From Cololabis saira (taxonomy: Eukaryota > Chordata > Actinopteri > Beloniformes > Belonidae), in assembly GCF_033807715.1 (NCBI RefSeq), contig NC_084599.1, positions 6,606,125-6,670,124 on the forward strand: 64,000 nucleotides of DNA. Direction: 5' to 3'. This document shows positions 45,091 through 64,000 of this stretch, one piece after another. The notes below the pieces were generated by a model. That model made no database searches. It had not been told where the DNA came from and saw only the letters and a program-made list of their open reading frames with translations. Made by a program: the position numbers and the translations under genes. Within the stretch, counting starts at the first letter, position 1. Each line of letters begins with the position of its first letter.

Positions 45091-45160
45091 ATATATATAT
45101 ATATAATATAATATACTATTCAATATATTGAATAGTATATTATATTATATATATATATAT
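45091..45160. repeat. Perfect 70-bp AT palindrome
   Basis: Every base pairs about the centre between 45125 and 45126 (core CTATTCAATATATTGAATAG), with arms extending through TATTATATTATA into (TA)n. Further short AT palindromes follow to 45210. It lies 0.3 kb past the MISP polyadenylation signal. Confidence 0.95.
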
Positions 45161-45209
45161 ACATAATATATATATTATGTATATATATATATTCAATATA
45201 GTTTTATAA

Positions 45210-46950
45210 TACTAAATTATAAGTATATATAAATATAGTCAAAAACAAAACAAATCAAAGCAAACAAAAACAAAACAAAACAAATGCCCACCATTATTAC
45301 GTATGTAATAATAGAAGTAATTATAATGTATAGTATTACATTATCATTACTTTACAAAAAAACTATAATATAATAGAGAACAATAGACAGCAATGATATA
45401 ACGATATACTTGATTAACTACGGTATATAAGAGTAGATATGCTATATATACCAGTTCATATATTTACCTCCAATTATATACATAAAAACTACCATAAATC
45501 AATATATCAACATATCTACATATAACTATAAATCCATATATATGAATAGAGATATAGATACACAAATACTGTACGTATAATACAACTCAATATATCCATA
45601 TACATACCTAACATATCTATATCCATAATATACACCTATATATCTACATATATTTTTTGTCAATGTAGATGTTTAAGGGCCGTCACTGGTCAGAAACGTC
45701 ACTAGTCAGCATCACCATGATAATTGCCAAGGTTAGGATGGTCACTGGCCAGAACCGTCACAGGCCGCAGAACTTTTCTTCATAAAATACTTTTGTCTGG
45801 AACTCCTGCCCCCTCAGTCTCCTACATTCCCCACATCGTGACATACTTTGCACTTACTGAGAAAAAAAGTCTTAGAATCCAGACATAAACTCAGAATAAA
45901 AATTGTGATTTCCAATTTGGATCTAGGATTCTTTAGTCTAGGATTAAAAAGAGTGAGGTAATCCCAGGTCTTTTCCTAGGCCGAGGACTACTCAGACTAT
46001 TAGTCAGCCGCTGGCTCATCAGAACCCTGGCTCTGTTTTATTCTCTTCTATTAATGATTAATAATAAGCCGTTTTGATAATGAGGAACGTGAAAACGATA
46101 TGATCCTGCTGCTGCTGCCAGGTTTCTGCAAGATGAAATCAATTTTATGATCATAAATCAAATCATTAACTAATAGATTTGGACTGAAAAGATCTGAAAT
46201 TAAGGAAACTGCCTTTAAATCACTTATGATTATGTACAGTTTTATTTTTTAATCTGTATTTTTATGAGGTTTCCCTGATTTACAAATAAAGGTTGGCGAG
46301 TTGGAGTTGGGGTGTATTGTTGACTCATTTAATAAAATGTCCTTTGATATTAGCTACAAGAGCCTGTAGTATGGCGTGAACTATATAATTATATTCTTTT
46401 TGATTGCACTTTAAATTATGCAGAGTTGCAACACAAATGCCAGGAGAACAGGAAGTGATGCAGTATGTTCCTGCCTTCAACCATTGGCAACTATGACTTC
46501 AGTTCAGTTTTTAATGCTGGTTATTCAAAGACATAAAACTGTTTGACAGTACAACAGTCATGGCACGTTTCCAGACCAACCTATAACCAGTCAGTGATCT
46601 TTTATTTAGATTAACAACACAGTAATTAACTAAAGTGATGACAGCGAGCCATTAGCTGCATCAACCATCAATCAAAAGAACACGCCCATAATTATACATA
46701 ACATTTTGGTTTAGTGAGGAGCTGCAACTTTTCCATGCACATTGCTTTCAACTTGGAAGTTGGAACATTTGTCACTTGATGCAGAACGCTGGTCCCTCGG
46801 TACCATCGGTTCTTGAACACGTCAAGCAAGTCGGTCTCTTAAAGCACCTCCCGCTAATCCTCCAACAAAGATTTTAGTTCTTATATATATATACATTTGT
46901 TTTTTTTTCTAGTTTTCACTTTCAAATAGCTGACCATATTTGAGATTTTC
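45210..46950. other. AT-rich intergenic, no gene
   Basis: Low-complexity TATA, ATATAC and AAACAAAAC tracts to 45660, then unique-looking sequence without a convincing ORF, repeat end or splice-bounded exon. Confidence 0.45.
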
Positions 46951-46954
46951 TTTT

Positions 46955-47642
46955 CAGGTTTTTTTTTTTCTTTTTTTCTTTTTCAACAAATATATTATTG
47001 AAATATACAAAACAACAGGTATACAGTAACAAACAGCACATTGTTGACAGTACATATAAAAGTATATCAATTACATCAGGGGTAGTTATATATATTAAAT
47101 CAAAGTAAGTAATTACAAGAGAGGGTTTAAGAAAAAATAAAAATAAATAACTAAATAATACATAAATCTGGAGTGAAAGAAAGAAATAAATAAATCAAAC
47201 AGGGGTTTCAGGAAAAAAAAATGTCATAATGGCTCAATAAGGTATTACTTTTTTAGTTATTTAATAAAATCAGAGATTTAAGCAAAGAGTTAAGTAAAGG
47301 AGCAATCTGAGGTAGAGATTTTGCAAATTTTTGTTTGTGAATAAAAAATGTTGCATATATGATAACAAAGTTTATCAGGTATTCAAGAGCATAATCTTCT
47401 GAGTTAACATAATAATAACAAATAACATCTATAAGGCAAATAACATCTTTAAGGCTAAGAGAGTATGTAGATTTAGCAGCATCAAAAAAATCAGATTCAA
47501 CATCATTCCAAAACTTTTTAGAGATATCACAATAAAAGAACAGATGTGAAATTCTTTCAGTATTATGATTACAAAAAGTACATGAATCATCAACATTCTT
47601 TTCAGATTTTATGTCATTTGAAAGATGTCTTGATGATGTCAC
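46955..47642 (-). pseudogene. 5'-truncated L1/Tx1-like LINE, 3' end
   Basis: Minus-strand frame 47642 to 47253 includes CTFCNHNTERISHLFFYCDISKKFWNDVE, a C-x2-C-x8-H-x4-C knuckle followed by W, the conserved C-terminal motif of L1-clade polyproteins, then a stop and a 3' UTR ending in poly(A) (poly-T at 46955-46985 on the + strand). Endonuclease and RT are missing. A similar 3' UTR occurs at 55843-57292. Confidence 0.75.
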
Positions 47643-47672
47643 TCGTCTTTCCTTTATATCATACTCCGCCTA

Positions 47673-48296
47673 GGGTTGCCAATCCCCTGAAAAATAAATA
47701 AGGGACACCTCATCGACAAGGTCGGCCAACCAGATTGCCTTCACCTTTCCTGGCGTGGTGAATTTTTTTAGACACTTTTTTTTGTGAGTAAAACGATTTT
47801 TTAACTATTTGGCTCGAACCTGAATTGAATTACATGCATATTTTTGAATGCCATGAAAACATGGAAAACTAATTATTATCCAGCACTTCACTTTAATACA
47901 AAATATCAAAATGAACTGAATAAAATAAGTATCTTTCTTAAACAGAAACCTGTCCTGCTTAATTAAAATTTGTATAAATTAATATAAAACAATAGAAAAA
48001 GAAAGCAGAACATCCATTCTGTAATAGTGCACCTTGTTAGTGCAATAACAAAAGTGCAAACAGAAAATCTGTAGAAAACTTACATATTTGTGCCTCAAAG
48101 GCCATGACTGTAGCTACAGTTGTAGTAAAACAGAAAAAAATAACTTATAACAGCTCAATGCCATTTTCCATTGGCATTTATGACTATTTTTTCAATCTCA
48201 CAGAAATACAGGACAAAGTGCGTCCCTTTTCACCTCAATACGGGACTGGTACTTTATTATGATTCCGTTTTTCAAGGGACGGTTGGTTGGCAACCC
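47673..48296. mobile_element. hAT-like MITE (GGGTTGCCAA ends)
   Basis: GGGTTGCCAATCCCCTG and GGGACGGTTGGTTGGCAACCC ends, with flanks TCCGCCTA and TCCGCCCC matching at 6 of 8. A fragment of its right end also occurs at 26980-27020. Confidence 0.72.
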
Positions 48297-48299
48297 TCC

Positions 48300-48799
48300 G
48301 CCCCCTCACCCCAGTTAATTGTAAAAATAAGAAATGTGTAAAAAAAAAAAAAAAACATAACAGAATGTAAAAATATAAAATGTGATAAGCAAACATAGAT
48401 TTTTTTTTAAACTAAATCTTATATTTTTATACAATTAAACAAAATAAAATGATACAAATTTACAAACTATAAAAAAAGTTTCTATGCTGTTTTTTAATCT
48501 AGATTTATTTTTCAATGATTAATTCTTAAACTTAAATCACAGTTCCAATCAATATTTATTAAACAAGTGTTAGAGCTCCATCTAGATCATGCTGTTCCAT
48601 ACCTGTAAAGCTGGGCATACACTGTGCAATATTTTAAATCGTTTGACACCGCCCCATCTCACTCTAATCCTCCCGTCGGACCTCTGTTACTGGAACTCGA
48701 GGCTGGTTTTGGGGCAGGGGTGGGGGCTGTGTCCACCCAAACGTGCGTCCTGCCCACCCGATCAAAGGTAATGGGGATCCTTTATTTTTTTATAATTTT

Positions 48800-48870
<71 letters not shown>

Positions 48871-49042
48871 CGTTTCTGATTGGGTCGGCACTGCGCATCA
48901 TTTTTAGACATAACAATGAACGCATACCGCAAAAGTTGTGTCTCGGCGGAGGGACCCGACGTCCCATCAAAATGAGAAACAGAGAAAGGTGTTCAGAACA
49001 AAACCACCAGCAAACTAACAAACCAACCAACAAAGCTCAGAG
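48300..49042. other. AT-rich intergenic with (TA)n at 48808-48865
   Basis: No gene. A GGGCATACACTGTGCAATATTTTAAATCG block near 48610 resembles a transposon end, but the partner is missing. Confidence 0.4.
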
Positions 49043-49046
49043 TTAA

Positions 49047-49638
49047 AGGAGCTGTATGTAAGAGCAATAATAAAACGAATCATAAAATGACCCCAATATG
49101 TCAACAGACATTTAAAAATCATGTTCATTTCAAATACTTATGTCACTGACAACAGCACTCAAGCCAGGATATTCCAGTTTAAAAAGAGGAGTTGCAGCCC
49201 TCAACTGATGTTTATGTTGTCATTTTTTGTTTTGGCCTGAAGCTCCACCCTCCACCTATCTCCCAATCACCAAGTCAGTATTGTTTCTGAAGCTCCACCC
49301 TCCACCTATCTCCCAATCACCAAGTCAGTATTGTTTCTGAAGCTCCACCCTCCACCTATCTCCCAATCACCAAGTCAGTATTGTTTCTGAAGCTCCACCC
49401 TCCACCTATCTCCCAATCACCAAGTCAGTATTGTTTCTGAAGCTCCACCCTCCACCTATCTCCCAATCACCAAGTCAGTATTGTTTCTGAAGCTCCACCC
49501 TCCACCTATCTCCCAATCACCAAGTCAGTATTGTTTCGGCATCCGGGTTGCCAGCTCGGCTCTAATTATGGCAGCCATGGCAGCCTACGTTCCTGCTGCA
49601 TTCTGCAGCCTACCTGGCATTTCTTACAGACGGCTCCT
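49047..49638. mobile_element. TTAA-target MITE carrying a 50-bp minisatellite, copy A (6 units)
   Basis: Ends AGGAGCTGTATGTAAGA and TCTTACAGACGGCTCCT, flanked by TTAA at 49043-49046 and 49639-49642. 49237-49536 is exactly six units of a 50-bp repeat (CTGAAGCTCCACCCTCCACC and following). Copy B, inverted and with ten units, is in MED16 intron 4. No coding sequence. Confidence 0.88.
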
Positions 49639-49737
49639 TTAACAAAACGAACCAGCAATGAACAACTGGCAGCCCCGCTCTTTAACCTCCTCCTGATGAG
49701 CTGACGGGCTGCAGGTTCAGGCTCACAGCGCGACTGA

Positions 49738-49815
49738 AGGCTGATTTATGGTTCCGCGTTACACCAACGCAGAGCCTACGGCGTAGGGTACGCGGCGACC
49801 CGCACCGTACGTGGA
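49738..49815. mobile_element. Fold-back MITE, half copy
   Basis: GGCTGATTTATGGTTCCGCG, ACACCAACGCAGAGCCTACG and GGGTACGCGGCGACC are present, but the second arm is missing. Confidence 0.75.
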
Positions 49816-51108
49816 AATGCGGTCTTTTTTCTGCTATTAAAACATGTTGTAATGTGAATTTGCAACACTTAAACTACAAATAATAGTTTTTGACGTGACA
49901 TCAGAGATTGTACATGCTCTCTGTGAAAGGATGAGTAGCTCCACAACTGGAAATGGGCGGGTGGTTTGGAGCGTCTGGGACAGTCATATCCCATCCGAGT
50001 GTTTGGAGCTGTTCAGACTGAGACGCATCGGCCCAAATGCGATAATGATCGGATATGAAACTACCTCCCGGAGGTGGTTTCCATCTGGTTTGCAAAAATC
50101 GGATCTCATGCGGTTTGGGACTGTTCAGACTTCAAAAGAGTCATCCAGTTTCAATCTGAATGGGCTAAAAATCGGTGAATGAAGGGAGGAAACGTTCATC
50201 TTCCTGTTGTACTTTGTTTGCCAAACTTCTGCGCTAAATTTTATTTTTGAATGAAAATGTTTCCACTGATCTGACCGAGGGAATGTTAAGAGGGGTGTAA
50301 ACATAACGAAAATGTTTGAGCACTTTTATGAAAACGTTTTCTGGCACCTGTAAGGCCATGCTCAGGGTTGTGTTTGACTCTGTCACAGAAAAGGCAGCCT
50401 GCAGCTCCTCACAGAAAACCTTAGAGAAAAACCAAAAATACCGATATTACACGGCTTCAATACGTTAAATATTAGCATATTAGTGTAGAATTAAACCTGT
50501 GACACTCAAATTTGAAATAATTGAAGAACTAGTATGTATGTATATATATATATTTTATTATTATTATTATTTTTTTTTTTCAGACAGGCAGGTGCATAGA
50601 CAGCTGTGGAGCTATGGGTCCTGAGCGTTGTAGCAGCGGTGTGTCCAAATCGTACAACAACAATTCCTCCGTTTCAGGATTAAAGGCAGAAATGCAGCCG
50701 TAAAACCCTCCGGATCGGTCCAGAGCCGCTTTAAAACGTGTCCGAGGTTTTTTTAATTTACTGAAGACGATCAGGTGAGCAACTAACGTGGAGCTCCGTC
50801 TCTGTGACTCTTAATGAGTGATCACTAACGTGGGTTCGTTACTCTGAGCTCTCAGTAACGAGTTCTCAGAGGAGACAAGTCAATACACATGTGATCATTC
50901 TGCTTTAAACACAAGAACTAAGTGTAGTTATGCTTATGCTAAAGTTTGAGTTCAGGATCCACAAATTAAGTTGTTCTTTCTGTGTTAGGCTTTTTTTCTC
51001 CTAAACGTATCATTTTATTCTTCTAAAGTTCTGTCTTTCTTCCTACAATATTGCAATTTTTATTAAAAAAAATTTGTGACTTTGTTTATATTGTTTTATT
51101 CTATATAC
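49816..51108. other. Intergenic, no supported feature
   Basis: 49880-50180 has an open frame with no recognisable motif and a GATCGGATATGAAAC-like block typical of old transposons. The remainder shows nothing specific apart from (TTA)n at 50555. Confidence 0.4.
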
Positions 51109-52462
51109 AACTGTAATTCTAATAAGGTTGGGAGGCTGTGTTTAATGGAAATAAATGTTTCATAGGACTATTAATTAATTAATTAATTAATTAATCTTTT
51201 ATTCCCAGAAGAATATGAACATATCAGAAGTTTAAACTGGGAGCATTGGTCATTTCATGGAAAGATTTTCTTTTTTGACTTTGATGTCATCGACACATCT
51301 GTAAAAAGTTGGAACAAGGTTTATCTGGTGTAGCATCTCTTCCTCCTCTAACATCTGCCTGTAAACATCTGGGAGTCGAGGAGACCAGTTGCTGGAGTTA
51401 TGGGAGAGGAATGTTGTCTCGTTCTTGTTCTCTGATGCAGGATTCCTGCTGCTAGACAGTCTCGGGCCTTTGATGCTGGATTTTTTCATGATACTCCAGA
51501 TGTTTTCTACTGGTGAAAGGTCTGGACCTGTGCTGGACCACTTCAGCACCCGGACTCTTCTCCTGAGAAGCCATGCTGCTGGGATGGATGCAGTATCTGG
51601 CTCTGCATCGTCTTGCTGAAATATGCAAACTTTTCCTTGAAAGAGACGTCTGGATGGAGCAGATTTAACATTAAAATCTCCCTGTACCTTTTAACATTGA
51701 TGGAGCCCTTCCAGATGTTCCAGCTGCTCACGCCGTAGACACTAATGGAACCCCAGACCACCAGGGAAGCTGCTGAACTAAGCTGATAACACGCTGGCTG
51801 GCTCCTCTCCTCAGAATTACAGATGTTGATTCATCTGACCCTAGAACAGTTTTCATTAGAGCTTTGGTCCAAAGAAGACGGCAGCGTTTCTGGACGGTCT
51901 TCACATATGTTTTCCTCCTGGCTTTGTGGAGCCGTAACGAGCATTTGTGGACTGTATGGGGAACTGATCTCTGGGAGCGTTCCTGAGTCCGTGCAGTGAG
52001 TTCTAGTCAAGAATCCTGTCTGCTTTTAATGCAGAGCCACCTGAGGGCCCGGAGACCACCGGATCCTGTTTGGACCTTCAGCCTCGTCCCTGGAACACAG
52101 ACGCTCAGTTTGGAGAAGCTCTGTCCATCTTTACATCCGAGAGGTTCTGCCTCCCTGAAATGCTCCTTTTTATATCCAGTCATGTGACCCAGCTGTTGAC
52201 AATCAACCTAACTGGTTGTTAAATGCTCCTCCGGTTGTTTTTTGATTTGTGTTAATTATCCTTTCCAGCATTTTAGCTGCTCCTGATCTGACTTTTTACA
52301 GATGTTCCCATCAAATTCACACTTTTTTTAATGAAATGATAATATTTCTCAGTTTCAACATCTGATATATTGTTTTTGTTCTATTGAGAATTAAATGTCT
52401 TGCATTTGGTTTTTAATTTGCATTTTATACAGCATCTCAACTTTTATGGAACTGGGGTTGTA
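51109..52462 (-). pseudogene. Decayed Tc1/mariner-like transposon
   Basis: Minus-strand frames in two registers read MVWGSISVYGVSSWNIWKGS (VWG block of Tc1-like DDE transposases) and, from 51549, LKWSSTGPDLSPVENIWSIMKK, the region with the third catalytic acidic residue (PDxxPxENxW). Ends ACTGTAATTCTAATAAGGTTGGGA and CAACTTTTATGGAACTGGGGTTG are inverted repeats. Frameshifts separate the blocks, so it is inactive. A more exact family call needs alignment. Confidence 0.68.
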
Positions 52463-52483
52463 AATAAACAACTTCATATACAT

Positions 52484-52497
<14 letters not shown>

Positions 52498-52550
<53 letters not shown>
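52498..52550. repeat. (TA)n microsatellite
   Basis: Alternating TA after the right end of the Tc1-like element, about 0.4 kb upstream of the MED16 first exon. Confidence 0.95.
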
Positions 52551-52556
<6 letters not shown>

Positions 52557-52889
52557 CATTATAAAGGGTGGTTTGGTTGACTGTAGGCTGTTTTGTAACT
52601 TTTATTCTACCTTACACCAGTAATAATTAAGCACTATTGTAATCTCTCTCAGCAAGAGTGCCGGGGGAGGAGTTACACGCTAGATGAGGTCATCACCTCA
52701 TTTCCATAGTTACTCATCTGTGTACAAATACGCTAGATGCTGAAGGTGAGAACAATGAAGTTGTGGGAGAGATAAAAAGGAAGTAAAAAGCGAAATGTGT
52801 TTGGAACGACAAATAAATGTTCTTTTTTGACCATATTATATTAAGTTAATGAGAATGACTTATGAATTATTATTCAATGACTTATTTGC

Positions 52890-52980
52890 AGTCTGGATGC
52901 GGAGGACTGAAGTTCTCCTGCTGTGACTGAGTGTTTCGGTTCGGGGGAGGGGACTACGGCTCGCTGAGAAGAGCTTTCAG
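52890..52980 (+). other. MED16: MED16 5' UTR exon (probable)
   Basis: Sequence ending GAGCTTTCAG|GTTAGTTT gives a good donor 160 bp before the acceptor of the first coding exon (53140). The exon start is not defined by sequence; the segment is GC-richer than its surroundings, as expected near a promoter. Confidence 0.55.
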
Positions 52981-53140
52981 GTTAGTTTCCATTAGTCGTC
53001 AGTCACACCTATATTTTGTGACAAAGTTCCCCAATTTGCAATAAATATTTCTGCTGTAAAGTGGATTATTTTAACATAAAGGTCACTGAAGATTGGGAGG
53101 TTTAGCCTTGACTCTCAGACTGTCACCTGTCTCCTCTCAG

Positions 53141-63081
<9,941 letters not shown>

Positions 63082-63308
63082 GTGAGTCAGCTGCTCGGCT
63101 GATAGAAACCCAGCTGACCTTGAGGGAACTTTACACTCAGATTTATGAATTTTGTCTTTTTATGAATTCACAAATACGAACAAAGAAAAGACAGGAAATT
63201 CTGCCTTCATTGCATTTCAAATTTGATATAAAGAAATTCTGAATGTCTGACTTGAAAAACTCCAGATTTTCCCAAGGAAACTACTTTTTTTCCTGAATTT
63301 CCTGAATA

Positions 63309-64000
63309 CAGGACTGTCTCAGAAAATTAGAATATTGTGATTTTCTGTAATGCAATTAAAAAAACAAAAATGTCATATATTCTGGATTCATTACAAATCA
63401 ACTGAAATATTGCAAGCCTTTTATTATTTTAATATTGCTGATCATGTCTTCCAGTTTAAGAAAACTCAAATATCCTATCTCAAAAAATTTGAATATTCTG
63501 GGAATCTTAAACTGTAAACCATAATCAGCAATATTATGATTAAACTTTTTTTATTGATTTTCCATCACTCAATCAAGCACTTCACATGTCCATAATATGG
63601 CCGTTTACAGCAATACAAAACCAAGCTGTGAACACGAGAAAAGAAAAGACAAAGAAAAAAAAAAAAACAAAAAAAAAAAAAAAAAAAACAGAAAACAAAG
63701 AAAATGCACATTCCTCTTGACACCCTATGCAACACCGCATTTCCTCCTACAGCATTGCACTTCACATTCATCTACCACACATTATTTGATAATACACATA
63801 CCTCAGGAATATGACACAAAGATTTCAATTATTATGGCTAACCTCTCCACTCATCATTTCCAGATAGGGTTCCCAGACTTTTCTGAACACACTTATACTC
63901 ATAATCAGCAATATTAAAATAATAAAAGGCTTGCAATATTTGAGTTGATTTGTAATGAATCCAGAATGTATGACATTTTTGTTTTTTTAATTGCATTACA
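63309..64000. mobile_element. Mariner-like MITE, runs off the right edge
   Basis: Begins after TA (63307-63308) with CAGGACTGTCTCAGAAAATT. Bases 63905-64000 are the inverted partner of 63345-63450 (GTCATATATTCTGGATTC, ATTGCAAGCCTTTTATTATT). The outer right terminus is beyond 64000. In the MED16 intron after the last exon visible here, and split by a retroposon at 63537-63899. Confidence 0.82.
63537..63899 (-). mobile_element. Retroposon with 17-bp target duplication inside the mariner-like MITE
   Basis: CATAATCAGCAATATTA occurs at 63520-63536 and 63900-63916, on either side of a 363-bp insert starting with a T-run. A long target duplication and A-rich end fit L1-type target-primed insertion. 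The insert contains an A-rich tract (63656-63690) and no coding motif. Confidence 0.75.

Noticed and set aside
49237..49536. CRISPR-like regular repeats (also 56196-56695)
   Set aside because: Units are contiguous with no variable spacers, the genome is eukaryotic, and the array lies inside a TTAA transposon.

Overview
This is animal nuclear DNA, almost certainly from a teleost fish. It has GT-AG introns, long CA/TA microsatellites, very dense DNA transposons (hAT, TTAA-target, PIF/Harbinger-like and Tc1/mariner-like), L2/Rex1/CR1-type and L1-type LINE pieces and solo LTRs. Two host genes are clear, both on the + strand: MISP (mitotic spindle positioning; exons between 33503 and 44479) and MED16 (Mediator subunit 16; exons from about 52.9 kb, running off the right edge at codon 626). 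The orthologues also lie close together on human 19p13.3, so the pair looks like retained synteny. No other host gene is certain; a three-exon candidate with matching splice phases lies at 9891-11776.

Layout. 1-8.1 kb is a stack of nested transposons. An L2-like LINE is cut by a BED-finger hAT whose two ends sit in opposite orientation at 1-16 and 4090-4527 with matching 8-bp target duplications. A ZMYM-like hAT (4782-6688) sits in the same LINE, and another hAT lies at 7197-8053. 8.8-14.0 kb is bounded by inverted arms of about 0.6 kb; one arm holds a later L2-like LINE insertion, and the interior holds the candidate gene and a U6 snRNA pseudogene. 15.5-19.1 kb is a LINE with an uninterrupted endonuclease plus reverse transcriptase ORF, preceded by 42-bp and 21-bp tandem repeats. 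19.1-33.5 kb is intergenic and filled with non-autonomous elements, minisatellites and a solo LTR. 33.5-44.8 kb is MISP, whose introns hold nested hAT and TTAA elements, an inverted solo LTR and transposase and LINE debris. 44.8-52.9 kb is AT-rich intergenic DNA with a 70-bp perfect palindrome, an L1-type LINE 3' end and a decayed Tc1-like transposon. 52.9-64 kb is MED16, with nearly every large intron expanded by transposons.

MISP is an actin-associated protein that anchors astral microtubules and orients the spindle. MED16 is a WD40 subunit of the Mediator tail that links activators to RNA polymerase II. They are neighbours, not a functional unit. Most of the remaining sequence is transposon-derived; many insertions keep readable target-site duplications, so the order of insertion can be read directly.
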